Below, one piece after another: positions 9,492 to 17,139 of a stretch of 64,000 nucleotides of DNA (positions are counted from its first letter, which is position 1; the number at the start of each line of letters is the position of its first letter). The stretch comes from Patescibacteria group bacterium (GTDB lineage Bacteria; Patescibacteriota; Minisyncoccia; Moranbacterales; GWC2-37-73). The notes under the pieces are model-generated. The model saw only the letters and a list, made by a program, of their open reading frames with translations. It searched no databases and had not been told where the DNA came from. A program made the position numbers and the translations under genes. The stretch is from the NCBI GenBank assembly GCA_022709545.1, contig JAKLIP010000001.1:124001-188000 (forward strand). The letters run 5' to 3'.

Positions 9492-10082
9492 TCATGAGAG
9501 CGAAGATACGCGGGCGGAATATTTCTGTAGATTCTGAAGCTGTTTTTCGTTTAAGTTCTTAGACTGTGAGATAGCTTTTTGGATAAGATCTTTTGAGAAC
9601 TCAACAGAAGTTCCCACCTTAACTCCTCCGCTATGTCCCACATTTTTCCTTAAATAATCTTCTATATAGATCTTATGCTCATTGGTTAAAGCTGAATCCG
9701 GATTTTTTTCAAGATAATTTGCGGCAGCCCTTCTGGCAAGAATAGTCAATCCGTCTCCTTTAACTGCAGTTTCAATAAAGGCATCCTCTGTTTCCTTGCT
9801 CATATTTTCAGGAGAAACTGTTGTTTTGGCCTCGGTCACCTTTGTTGTTTGTGACTGATCACCGCTTAAGGTAGCTGATGAATTTTGTTCAATATCAATG
9901 TTTTTTGTAGACTCATCGTTGTTTGCTATATTAGACACTTCTCTTTTTGAATAAGAATAAATTCCTCCAGCAATAAGCATAACAATAATAATACTTATAA
10001 TAATGCGCAGGTTATCCTGAAACCATCTTTTAATGTCTTCAGATTGTAACTCTGATGGTTGTTCCGGCGTGTTTTCTTTCAT
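9492..10082 (-). CDS. Membrane-anchored protein of unknown function
   Basis: A 196-residue protein with a short cytoplasmic N-terminus, one membrane helix (about 27-45), a Ser/Thr/Asn-rich linker (to about 90) and a C-terminal helical domain. That domain has a stretch GDGLTILARRAAANYL that resembles LysM-like domains of CPR envelope proteins, but I cannot assign it. A good ribosome site (GGAAGG, 9 nt before the ATG) fixes the start. Element E2 lies only 24 bp upstream, and a promoter farther upstream gives it a leader of about 200 nt. Confidence 0.6.
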   Translation of the reverse strand: MKENTPEQPSELQSEDIKRWFQDNLRIIISIIIVMLIAGGIYSYSKREVSNIANNDESTKNIDIEQNSSATLSGDQSQTTKVTEAKTTVSPENMSKETEDAFIETAVKGDGLTILARRAAANYLEKNPDSALTNEHKIYIEDYLRKNVGHSGGVKVGTSVEFSKDLIQKAISQSKNLNEKQLQNLQKYSARVSSLS

Positions 10083-10105
10083 AAAGTCACCTTCCTTTCT
10101 AGTTT

Positions 10106-10212
10106 ATCCCCACGCCAATAATGCTTGTATCTTTTTTTATTAATATTTAATAAAAAAATAAAATTCATATACCTAGCCTAAGTATTTTTACAGGCACCAT
10201 TGGTGTGGGGAT
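10106..10212. repeat. Palindromic element E2 (family of three)
   Basis: The arms ATCCCCACGCCAAT (10106-10119) and ATTGGTGTGGGGAT (10199-10212) pair over 14 bp with one G-T, which is a G-U wobble if the plus strand is transcribed. The 79-nt interior is very AT-rich. Both sides are flanked by TTA or a close variant. It lies directly upstream of the minus-strand membrane protein. Confidence 0.65.
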
Positions 10213-10232
10213 TATTAGATAATTAATTGTCA

Positions 10233-10281
10233 AAGGACGCTTTCGTTGAAGCTTCATCCCGCCAAGGCGGGAAAAATCCTT
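10233..10281. promoter_or_regulatory. Three-way-junction-like structure in the leader of the 9492-10082 gene
   Basis: Read on the minus strand: AAGGA and TCCTT close a domain holding two hairpins, CCCGC-CTTG-GCGGG and GCTT-CAACGA-AAGC. It starts a few bases after the predicted minus-strand start site. It resembles a riboswitch or ncRNA layout, but no known family was recognised. It could also be an intergenic palindromic repeat. Confidence 0.35.
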
Positions 10282-10295
10282 CCCCTAGTCTTTTT

Positions 10296-10324
10296 ATTGT
10301 ATAGTAGCGTTATATCAGCGTCAA
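10296..10324 (-). promoter_or_regulatory. Promoter for the membrane protein gene (minus strand)
   Basis: Minus-strand TTGACG (10319-10324), 17-bp spacer, TACAAT (10296-10301). This is the same -35 hexamer and spacing as the mraZ promoter at 50605. Transcription would run through 10233-10281 and E2 to the ATG at 10082. Confidence 0.6.
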
Positions 10325-10629
10325 CTGGACAAAAATAACTATTTAGGGGCTAATATAAAGGCAAAAATAGATAAAAATTATAAAAATTTTTTACATAAAT
10401 TTATTTAAACTTAAGGAGATGATCTATAAAAAAATAAAAAATTTTATAATAATAAAAAGATGTCAAAACATTAAATTATTTTTTTAATTTTTTTTATTAT
10501 TTAATAACCCGATTTGTAATTAATTATTTAAATGTGTATTTTAAGAATAAAAAAATTCAAAAAGTATAGATTTATTTTTTAATAATTTTTTTATTTCAAA
10601 ATTTATTACCTGTGGATAACTTTTTTGCA
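10325..10629. other. AT-rich intergenic stretch with one DnaA-box-like site
   Basis: About 300 bp of very AT-rich DNA with no convincing coding frame. It holds one exact TGTGGATAA (complement TTATCCACA, the consensus DnaA box) at 10611-10619. A single box is not enough to call an origin. Confidence 0.4.
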
Positions 10630-10657
10630 TTGCTTTTTAAAAAATATGCGTTATAAT
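10630..10657 (+). promoter_or_regulatory. Promoter of the lysine-rich peptide gene
   Basis: TTGCTT (10630-10635), 16-bp spacer and TATAAT (10652-10657), giving a leader of about 95 nt before the ATG at 10760. Confidence 0.55.
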
Positions 10658-10759
10658 TATAGATAAGAAAAAAATATATTATATATTTTTTTGAAGTCGA
10701 TAATAAAAATAAAATTTGTTTTATAAAAACAAAAATTGCTAGAAGGAGGTGACTTACTC

Positions 10760-10852
10760 ATGGCTAAGAAAAAAGCAGCAAAAAAGAAAGTTGTTAAAAA
10801 AGCAAAAAAGAAAGTTGCTAAAAAGAAAGTTGCAAAAAAGAAGAAAAAATAA
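10760..10852 (+). CDS. 30-residue lysine-rich basic peptide
   Basis: A short frame of 30 codons with only Met, Ala, Lys and Val; most residues are Lys, arranged as AKKKV-type repeats. Coding is supported by a near-perfect ribosome site (AGAAGGAGGTGA, 8 nt before ATG), a good promoter upstream and a strong terminator downstream, so it is a stand-alone gene. Composition resembles histone H1-like tails and small nucleoid or RNA-binding peptides. Lys-rich repeats also occur in the tail of bL31 nearby. Function unknown; nucleic-acid binding is inference from charge. Confidence 0.75.
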   Translation: MAKKKAAKKKVVKKAKKKVAKKKVAKKKKK

Positions 10853-10910
10853 CTCTTTAGATTAAGTTTTTATTCTTTAGCTTCATCGTAAGTTAAGGAT
10901 ATAAACGAAC

Positions 10911-10936
10911 TAAAACCCCGATGTATCGGGGTTTTA
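10911..10936. terminator. Bidirectional terminator
   Basis: TAAAACCCCGA pairs with TCGGGGTTTTA around a short TGTA loop. It lies between the lysine-rich peptide gene and the convergent prmC gene and can serve both. Confidence 0.88.
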
Positions 10937-10950
10937 GTTTTGCCTGATAT

Positions 10951-11793
10951 TTACAGATAAATTTTGCATATTCTCCATCTTCCTGAAAAATCTTTTGTGA
11001 AAATTATTTTTGCTTCAGGAAAGGCATTTTTTGCTAATTTTTCAAGTTTTTCTTTCTGTTCTGGGCTGAATTCAAGCAGACAATTAAGGCTTATTGGTTT
11101 ATGTTTCTCGCGAATTTCAATTATCTGTTTTATTATTTTTTTATAATGGCTTAATCCATTCTCGCGACTATACAATGCAGATTTAGGCTCATATTTTTTT
11201 ATGTCATTGCTTACAGAGGAATATATTTTTTTTGAAAGATAGGGCAGATTGGCTATTATAATTAATTCCTTATTTTTAAATTTATTCAATAGCGGTTCTA
11301 ATAAATTTCCTTGAAAGAATTTTATTTTTTTTTCTACCTTAATTCTCTTTGCATTAAGTCGGGCGATCACTAAAGCCTTTTTTGAAATATCTATTCCAAT
11401 ATAATTATTTTTGTTTTTTATTTTTTTTGCCAGAGTTATTATAATATTTCCGCTTCCAGTTCCTACATCAACTATAGTTTTATTTTTCGGATTATTTTTC
11501 ATGATTTCCTCAACTAACAATTCAGTTTCTGGACGCGGTATTAAGGTATTTTTATTTACAATAAAATCCAAACCATAAAATTCCTTATGTTTCACTATGT
11601 ATGCAATTGGTTCATGTGCAATCCTCCTTTTAATTAACTTCATAATTAATGAGTTCTTATTTTTTGTTATAAAAAATTCTGGATATGTTAAAACAAATTC
11701 CCTCGTTTTTTTGAGGGAATAGGAGAGGATCAATTCTATATCCAAAAAATCCAGTTGTTTTCTATATAATTTTATTATATCTTTAATAGTCAT
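10951..11793 (-). CDS. prmC: Release factor glutamine methyltransferase
   Basis: A 280-residue class I SAM-dependent methyltransferase with an N-terminal helical domain (1-85), the substrate-facing segment LIPRPETELLVEEI, SAM motif I (VDVGTGSGNIIITLA) near residue 115 and the acidic IGIDISKKAL. The catalytic NPPY motif reads NLPY here (about residue 180). The enzyme methylates the GGQ glutamine of release factors. Its position 15 bp after prfA on the same strand is the standard arrangement and supports the assignment despite the motif change. Confidence 0.9.
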   Translation of the reverse strand: MTIKDIIKLYRKQLDFLDIELILSYSLKKTREFVLTYPEFFITKNKNSLIMKLIKRRIAHEPIAYIVKHKEFYGLDFIVNKNTLIPRPETELLVEEIMKNNPKNKTIVDVGTGSGNIIITLAKKIKNKNNYIGIDISKKALVIARLNAKRIKVEKKIKFFQGNLLEPLLNKFKNKELIIIANLPYLSKKIYSSVSNDIKKYEPKSALYSRENGLSHYKKIIKQIIEIREKHKPISLNCLLEFSPEQKEKLEKLAKNAFPEAKIIFTKDFSGRWRICKIYL

Positions 11794-11808
11794 TTTAATT
11801 GAAAATCT

Positions 11809-12876
11809 TTAGATTTTTGCAGACATTTTAAGTTTCATATCTTCTTCCTGTAGGGCGCTTATTATGGGCTCTAAATCACCGCTTAAAATTCCTTCAATAT
11901 TGCTCCATGACTGTTTAATACGATGGTCTGTTATACGATCCTGCGGATAATTGTAAGTCCTTATTTTTTCACTGCGGTCACCAGTTCCGATCTGATTTTT
12001 ACGAGCTTCTCCAAGCTCTTTGGCCTGTTTTTCTTCCTCTGCCTGAAGCAAACGGGAACGCAGGACTTTCATGGCCTTATCCTTGTTTTTTAATTGCGAT
12101 TTTTCGTCCTGGCAAGAAACAATCAATCCGGTCGGAATATGTGTAATGCGCACGGCACTTTTAGTTGTATTAACAGACTGTCCTCCGGGCCCGGAAGAAC
12201 AAAAAGTATCAATTCGCAAATCTTTTTCTTCAATTTTTAATTCAACTTCTTCCGCTTCGGCCAAAACGGCAACAGTTGCGGTTGAAGTATGTATGCGTCC
12301 CATTTTTTCCGTTTCTGGCACGCGTTGAACGCGATGAACTCCAGATTCAAATTTCATTTTGCTATAGACTCCATTTCCATTTATTTCAAAAACTATTTCT
12401 TTAAATCCTCCTAGCTCAGTCTGATTAGAGTTAAGCACGGAAACTGACCAGGATTTTTTTTCAGCATATTTTGAATACATTCGGAAAAGGCTGGCGGCAA
12501 AAAGTGCTGATTCATCTCCGCCGGCGCCACCGCGGATTTCTACGATAACATTTTTTTCATCGTTTGGGTCTTTCGGAAGCAGTATCATTTCAAGTTCTTT
12601 TTCAATCTTGTCTTTTTGTTTAACTAATTCCATATTTTCTTCCATAGCCATTTGTTTCATTTCTGCATCTTCTTCCGTGTTCATAATTTCTGCATTATTT
12701 TTCATATCATTTTGAATTTTTTCAAACTGTTCTATGAGATTCATGATTCCATGAAGTTCTGACTGTCTTTTCCCGAGTTTAGCCATTTTTTGCGGATCAG
12801 AAAGAATCTCAGGAGAGCTGAGTTCGGCGGTAATAGCTTCATATTCATTTTTTATCGATTCTAATTGATTTTTCAT
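11809..12876 (-). CDS. prfA: Peptide chain release factor 1
   Basis: A 355-residue protein of normal RF1 length. The GGQ motif lies in [13 protein letters not shown] near residue 228. RF1-type [22 protein letters not shown] is present, followed by the conserved C-terminal [13 protein letters not shown]. It reads UAA and UAG and triggers release. First gene of a prfA-prmC pair. Together with prfB at 34629 it shows that all three stop codons are read as stops here. Confidence 0.97.
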   Translation of the reverse strand: MKNQLESIKNEYEAITAELSSPEILSDPQKMAKLGKRQSELHGIMNLIEQFEKIQNDMKNNAEIMNTEEDAEMKQMAMEENMELVKQKDKIEKELEMILLPKDPNDEKNVIVEIRGGAGGDESALFAASLFRMYSKYAEKKSWSVSVLNSNQTELGGFKEIVFEINGNGVYSKMKFESGVHRVQRVPETEKMGRIHTSTATVAVLAEAEEVELKIEEKDLRIDTFCSSGPGGQSVNTTKSAVRITHIPTGLIVSCQDEKSQLKNKDKAMKVLRSRLLQAEEEKQAKELGEARKNQIGTGDRSEKIRTYNYPQDRITDHRIKQSWSNIEGILSGDLEPIISALQEEDMKLKMSAKI

Positions 12877-13028
12877 AAATCTACGAAATTATAAATCTAT
12901 TACGAATATACAAAAATACAAAAATGTTCATTTTTATTGTATTTATGGATATATTCAATATATAAGTTTAATTTAAATAAAGCAACAGTAATTTAAATAA
13001 CTATTTATTTAAAAACAAGTAGCATTTT

Positions 13029-13175
13029 ATGGCAATAGCAACAGGAATTGCAAGGGTTACCGCATGGAGAAATGATAAATACCCGTTTATAAATTGTCGG
13101 GGCATGGTTATTCCTCTGCCAAATTTCAGAAGGGAAATTTTAATAAAAAGAAGAGTTAAAAAATCTAAAAAATAG
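13029..13175 (+). CDS. 48-residue basic small protein of unknown function
   Basis: The ATG at 13029 opens a 48-codon frame ending in TAG at 13175. The product has a mixed, protein-like N-terminal half (ARVTAWRNDKYPFINCRG) and a basic C-terminus (KRRVKKSKK), resembling a tiny ribosomal or RNA-binding protein. It is followed by a terminator shared with rpmE. No strong ribosome site is visible, as with many genes in this window. Not recognised as a named family. The balanced composition and the terminator argue for a real gene. Confidence 0.5.
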   Translation: MAIATGIARVTAWRNDKYPFINCRGMVIPLPNFRREILIKRRVKKSKK

Positions 13176-13202
13176 GTAAAATTTTGCTAAACAGCAAAAA
13201 TA

Positions 13203-13229
13203 AAAAGGGATGCCCAAGGCCTCCCTTTT
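13203..13229. terminator. Bidirectional terminator
   Basis: AAAAGGGA pairs with TCCCTTTT around a GC-rich loop, with A and T tracts on both sides. It separates the small plus-strand gene from convergent rpmE. Confidence 0.75.
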
Positions 13230-13241
13230 TTGCTATAAAAT

Positions 13242-13520
13242 TTATTTTTTCTTTGCTTTCTTTGCCTCATCTTTCTTAGTTTTAGACTTCTTTGTTTTTG
13301 AAGCAGCTTTTTTGGTAGCTGATTTTTCGGCTAATTTCTTAAAGCGGTCAACGCGTCCGGTAGCATCTACCACCTTCTTTTTACCGGTATAAAAAGGATG
13401 ACAAGCACTGCAGATTTCCACATGCATTTCTTTCTGGGTAGAACCGGTATGAAGTACTGCTCCGCATGAACAGATTATTTTGGCATTATCATGATATTCT
13501 GGATGAATATTTTTTTTCAT
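13242..13520 (-). CDS. rpmE: Ribosomal protein bL31 with lysine-rich tail
   Basis: A 92-residue protein. The first 65 residues are a zinc-type bL31: IHPEYHDN, cysteines at 17, 19, 37 and 40 (CSC and CSAC), then [20 protein letters not shown]. The last 27 residues are an extra tail of Lys, Ala, Ser and Thr absent from shorter homologues. Divergent from rpsB across a 384-bp region that carries E3. Confidence 0.95.
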   Translation of the reverse strand: MKKNIHPEYHDNAKIICSCGAVLHTGSTQKEMHVEICSACHPFYTGKKKVVDATGRVDRFKKLAEKSATKKAASKTKKSKTKKDEAKKAKKK

Positions 13521-13618
13521 ATAATTTTAAAATGGCCCAAAAATTAAGAATTTTTATACCCTCCTAAATATTAGATAGGTAAAAGAGTACCTAAATACCT
13601 TAGCATATAAAGATGAAA

Positions 13619-13646
13619 TTGACAAGGGTCGTGTTTCTGCTATACT
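13619..13646 (+). promoter_or_regulatory. Strong promoter upstream of E3 and rpsB
   Basis: A perfect TTGACA (13619-13624), a 16-bp spacer and TATACT (13641-13646). The predicted start site, near 13653, lies only a few bases before the left arm of E3, so E3 would form the very 5' end of the transcript. Confidence 0.75.
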
Positions 13647-13659
13647 GAATAGCGTGTTT

Positions 13660-13753
13660 ATCCTCATGCCAATCAGGCTATGTTAAACTATAAACATATG
13701 CTTAAAATAAGCTAAATAGGTTACAATAAATATAATTCAGCTATCATGAGGAT
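13660..13753 (+). repeat. Palindromic element E3 (family of three), at transcript 5' end
   Basis: ATCCTCATG (13660-13668) and CATGAGGAT (13745-13753) pair perfectly over 9 bp. The left side extends as CCAAT, as in E1 and E2. The interior contains GCTTA-AAA-TAAGC and AAGCTAAA (13709-13716), shared with E1. It sits between the promoter and the rpsB leader. Confidence 0.65.
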
Positions 13754-13772
13754 TAATTATTAATAAAAAACA

Positions 13773-13846
13773 TACTTTTTCGGGGCAGGTCCTGCTTGTT
13801 TGCATTTTTGCGGACACGTTTTCTGTCTAATTTTAAAGAAAAAGTA
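13773..13846 (+). promoter_or_regulatory. Structured rpsB leader
   Basis: TACTTTTTC (13773-13781) and GAAAAAGTA (13838-13846) pair perfectly over 9 bp and enclose small hairpins (GCAG/CTGC and GACA/TGTC). Its position about 58 nt before rpsB suggests autoregulation by S2 or another leader control. It does not obviously match the known proteobacterial rpsB leader. Confidence 0.5.
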
Positions 13847-13904
13847 GATGGTCGCGCAATATCAGCCATTCGGTTTGTATTATGTGCGATAAAAAGGAAA
13901 AAAT

Positions 13905-14666
13905 ATGGAAAATGACGAAAAACAAGCTGTGACTACAACAGCCAATGAAAATGTATTTGTAGAAAATTATTTTTCAAAACTAGATTTATCAAAAATCGAA
14001 GTCAGTCTCGAAGAAATGATGAAAAATGGTGTTCATTTTGGACATCAAAAAGCGCGAAGGAATCCAAAAATGGATGAATATATATTTACGACTAGAAAAG
14101 GTATAAACATAATAGATCTAGAGAAAACACAAGAAAAAATCAAACAAGCTTTAGAATTCATACAAAGCATTAAAAAAAGCGGAAAAAAAATTCTTTTTGT
14201 AGGGACAAAAATTCAATCTAAAAATTTAGTGCGTGAAGTTGCTGAAGCTTCGGGCATGCCTTTTGTTAGTGAGCGCTGGCTTGGAGGTACTTTTACAAAT
14301 TTTAAAGTTATCCGCACAAGAGCAAGATATTTAGTTGACAATGAAGCTATGCTTGCCAAGGGAGAGTTCAAGAAATATACAAAATTCGAACAGATGAAAA
14401 AAATTGAAGAACTAGAAAAAATGGAAAAAAGAATGGGTGGAATAAAAAACATGTCTGAACTTCCCGGGGCTATATTTGCGGCAAGCGTTAAGGAAGATAG
14501 TTTAGCGATTGCTGAAGCTAAAAAGATGGGAATTCCTGTTATTGCTATTGCGGATACAAACGTAAACCCAGAAAACATAGATTATCCCATTCCTGCAAAT
14601 GATGATGCTATATCATCACTGCGCCTGATTCTTGCTTATGCATATAAAGCAATATTGGAAGCTTAA
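13905..14666 (+). CDS. rpsB: 30S ribosomal protein uS2
   Basis: A 253-residue S2 protein with an N-terminal extension of about 35 residues. It keeps the family stretches GVHFGHQKARRNPKM, FVGTKIQSKNLV, FVSERWLGGTFTNF and the C-terminal PVIAIADTNVNPENIDYPIPANDDA. It binds late to the small subunit near S1. It is followed 35 bp later by tsf, the standard pair. The leader carries E3 and a second hairpin domain, so expression is probably controlled at the RNA level. Confidence 0.97.
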   Translation: MENDEKQAVTTTANENVFVENYFSKLDLSKIEVSLEEMMKNGVHFGHQKARRNPKMDEYIFTTRKGINIIDLEKTQEKIKQALEFIQSIKKSGKKILFVGTKIQSKNLVREVAEASGMPFVSERWLGGTFTNFKVIRTRARYLVDNEAMLAKGEFKKYTKFEQMKKIEELEKMEKRMGGIKNMSELPGAIFAASVKEDSLAIAEAKKMGIPVIAIADTNVNPENIDYPIPANDDAISSLRLILAYAYKAILEA

Positions 14667-14701
14667 AAATAAGAATTAAGAATTAGAAATGAAACAAAAA
14701 T

Positions 14702-15280
14702 ATGTTGGATCTTATCAAAAAAATCAGAGAGCGTACTGGAGCAGGCGTGGTTGCAATAAAAAAAGCTATTGATGAGGTTGGTATGGATGAGGAAAAGGTT
14801 ATAGAACTGCTTCGCAAATCAGGAGAAAGTAAAGCTGCTAAAAAAGCTAGCAGGGAGGCTAAAGAAGGTGTTGTTGCGTCTTATGTTCATTCAAATAATC
14901 GTGTAGCTTCATTAGTAAAGCTTCTTTGTGAAACAGATTTTGTTGCCCGTAATGAAGAATTTAAACAGCTGGCCAAAGATATTGCAATGCATGTTACTGC
15001 TATGAATCCGAAATTTATTAAACCAGAAGATGTTTCTGATGAAATCATAAATAAGGAAAAAGAAATATGGAAAGCCCAATTAATAACGGAAGGCAAAAAC
15101 CCTGAAATGATTGAAAAAATAATGGTAGGCAAGGAGAAAAAATTTCGTGAAGAATCAGCTCTTTTGACACAGTCTTTCGTCAAAAATCCCGATATTACGA
15201 TAGGAGAATTGATTATTGAAAAAGTAGGGAAGATAGGAGAGAATATACAGGTTGGAGAAATAATCCGTTTTGAATTGTAA
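14702..15280 (+). CDS. tsf: Elongation factor Ts
   Basis: A 192-residue EF-Ts, shorter than the E. coli protein but typical of compact versions. The N-terminal UBA-like domain reads IRERTGAGVVAIKKAIDEVG, and the core has VASYVHSNNRVASLVKLLCETDFVARNEEF. The C-terminal part ends GENIQVGEIIRFEL. It exchanges GDP for GTP on EF-Tu. In operon with rpsB. Confidence 0.97.
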   Translation: MLDLIKKIRERTGAGVVAIKKAIDEVGMDEEKVIELLRKSGESKAAKKASREAKEGVVASYVHSNNRVASLVKLLCETDFVARNEEFKQLAKDIAMHVTAMNPKFIKPEDVSDEIINKEKEIWKAQLITEGKNPEMIEKIMVGKEKKFREESALLTQSFVKNPDITIGELIIEKVGKIGENIQVGEIIRFEL

Positions 15281-15323
15281 TCTTTTTAATAAAGTTTCGA
15301 GGCCAATATAAGATTGAAAAGTT

Positions 15324-16100
15324 ATGTATACATATTCAGTTCGTGTGTATAGTTGGGAACCTGCCCGCCAATGCAATAGCGATTTAGAGCTACAAGACGG
15401 AGATTTGGTAGTAGTTAAAGAGGAATCATGTAATGAAATCGGTCTCATTGAACCAGAAGAAGGTAATATTTTAGAAGAAAAAAGAACAACAATATTAAGA
15501 AAAGCAACAGAACGGGATCTTAGCACATACGCAAAAAATAAGGAAAAGAAAGATGAAATTGCAAATTTAAGCAAGAGTGAAATAAAACGTCTGGGTCTGA
15601 ATATGAAGCTAGTAGACGTTCATATAAGTTTAGATGGAAGCAACGCAATTGTACTTTTTACAGCTGATGAAAGGATAGATTTTCGTGAATTGGTTAAAAA
15701 TCTCTCTAAAATATTCCATCGCAGTGTACGCTTACATCAAGTTGGATCAAGGGATGAAGCTAGAAAATTAGGCGGATGCGGAGTTTGCGGACGTGATTTA
15801 TGTTGCTTAAGATTTTCCGGTAATTTACCAAGCATATCAATAGATATGGCCAGAATTCAACAGGTAGCCCATCGTGGAAGTGAAAGAATATCGGGAGTTT
15901 GTGGAAGATTAATGTGCTGTCTTTCTTATGAAGCTGCTCAATACCAACAAATGCTTGAAGGTTTTCCTGAGATACATAGCAAAATATCAGTTAAAGAGGG
16001 CAAAGGTGAAGTTATGGAATTTAATGTACTAACAGGAGATATTAAGATAAAAATGGAAGATGGTGGAATTTCAGTTGTTAAAAAGGATGGATTAAAGTGA
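15324..16100 (+). CDS. PSP1 domain protein (RicT/YaaT-like)
   Basis: A 258-residue protein with the PSP1 domain. The cysteine-rich centre is diagnostic: GGCGVCGRDLCC near residues 152-163 and SGVCGRLMCCLSYE near 192-205, as in YaaT/RicT, which with RicA and RicF binds FeS clusters and affects RNase Y-dependent mRNA processing in Bacillus. The HQVGSRDEARKLGG segment is also typical. RicA and RicF are not in the window. It follows tsf by 43 bp, so it may be co-transcribed with the translation genes. Confidence 0.9.
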   Translation: MYTYSVRVYSWEPARQCNSDLELQDGDLVVVKEESCNEIGLIEPEEGNILEEKRTTILRKATERDLSTYAKNKEKKDEIANLSKSEIKRLGLNMKLVDVHISLDGSNAIVLFTADERIDFRELVKNLSKIFHRSVRLHQVGSRDEARKLGGCGVCGRDLCCLRFSGNLPSISIDMARIQQVAHRGSERISGVCGRLMCCLSYEAAQYQQMLEGFPEIHSKISVKEGKGEVMEFNVLTGDIKIKMEDGGISVVKKDGLK

Positions 16101-16145
16101 GAAATATTTTTGAATGAATAAATTGAATCTTAATTTTTAATTAAT

Positions 16146-16799
16146 ATGTTGAATTATATAATACCACCAATTGTAATTATTATAAGTCTTTCAGTGCTTG
16201 TAATATTTTTTTCCCGTAAAGCCCAACAGATTCCAGCTCAAGAAAATTCCAAAGAGGAAGGAGAAAAAAAACCAAAGAGAAAAATTTCTATGGTTATTTC
16301 TGCAGTTGGACAATTTATGCTGAAAATTTTAGAAAGACTTATGCATAAATTCAAGTTATTATCGTTAAAATTCCATAATATAAGTAACAGCTGGTTTCAT
16401 TCCATACACGAGAAAAGGCAACGCAAAATTATTGAACAGCAGGAAACAGAAAAATCACAAGATATAAAAGAAAATGACAAAAGTAAGGAGAATATTATTC
16501 AAGAAAAACTTCCCAAAAATATTCAAGACGAGAAGCCTATTCGTCCCTTAATTCGTGAAGCTGTAACTAATCCGCAGATGGAAAATAAGGAGAAAAGCAA
16601 ATTAGAAGAAGCTCTTATAAAAAGGATTGCAATAAATCCTCGTGATATTGAAGCATATGAAAGATTGGGTGATTATTATTTGGAAAGTAAGAATTTTCGC
16701 GATTCGCATGAATGTTTCAAACAAGTTCTGATGCTGAGCCCGTCTCATTATAAAGCAAAAATTAGAATCCGTAAGATTGAAAAAATGATAATAATGTAA
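16146..16799 (+). CDS. Membrane-anchored TPR protein
   Basis: A 217-residue protein with an N-terminal membrane helix (about 3-23), a long charged linker with predicted coiled coil (60-145) and one or two tetratricopeptide units at the C-terminus (about 155-212: AINPRDIEAYERLGDYYLESKNF, then a second helix pair). TPRs mediate protein contacts, so it may scaffold an envelope complex. It is followed 5 bp later by a tRNA gene. The partner is unknown. Confidence 0.65.
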   Translation: MLNYIIPPIVIIISLSVLVIFFSRKAQQIPAQENSKEEGEKKPKRKISMVISAVGQFMLKILERLMHKFKLLSLKFHNISNSWFHSIHEKRQRKIIEQQETEKSQDIKENDKSKENIIQEKLPKNIQDEKPIRPLIREAVTNPQMENKEKSKLEEALIKRIAINPRDIEAYERLGDYYLESKNFRDSHECFKQVLMLSPSHYKAKIRIRKIEKMIIM

Positions 16800-16804
16800 T
16801 AATT

Positions 16805-16876
16805 GCCGACTTAGCTCAATGGTAGAGCAACTGTTTTGTAAACAGTAGGTTATGGGTTCGAATCCCTTAGTCGGCT
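16805..16876 (+). tRNA. tRNA-Thr (TGT)
   Basis: Cloverleaf with acceptor GCCGACT/AGTCGGC, anticodon stem ACTGT/ACAGT with loop TTTGTAA (anticodon TGT) and T arm containing GGTTCGAATCC. CCA is not encoded. Confidence 0.93.
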
Positions 16877-16906
16877 CATAAAGATAGAAAAATCTTTATA
16901 TAAAAA

Positions 16907-16993
16907 GGGTAGTTGGCGGAGTGGTCAATCGCAGCTGACTGTAAATCAGCCGGTCTTGTACCTTCGGGGGTTCGAATCCCTCACTGCCCACCA
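16907..16993 (+). tRNA. tRNA-Tyr (GTA)
   Basis: A class II tRNA with a long variable arm (CGGTCTTGTACCTTCGG region). Anticodon stem GCTGA/TCAGC, loop CTGTAAA (anticodon GTA). Acceptor GGGTAGT pairs with ACTGCCC (one G-T). The 3' CCA is encoded. Confidence 0.93.
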
Positions 16994-17021
16994 TCAAAAT
17001 GAAAAATAAAAAGCCATGGAC

Positions 17022-17093
17022 GCCCAGATAGTTCAGTGGCGGAACGCATCCATGGTAAGGATGATGTCGGGAGTTCGATTCTCCCTCTGGGCT
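17022..17093 (+). tRNA. tRNA-Thr (GGT)
   Basis: Acceptor GCCCAGA/TCTGGGC, anticodon stem CATCC/GGATG with loop ATGGTAA (anticodon GGT), T arm GGGAGTTCGATTCTCCC. CCA is not encoded. Confidence 0.93.
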
Positions 17094-17139
17094 CAGAAAT
17101 TTATAATTTTTTAATTTTTTTTATATATATAAAAATTTT

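Noticed and set aside
10325-10659. Replication origin in the AT-rich stretch with a DnaA box
   Set aside because: Only one perfect box is present and no dnaA, dnaN or rpmH gene is near. The same box occurs at 50547.
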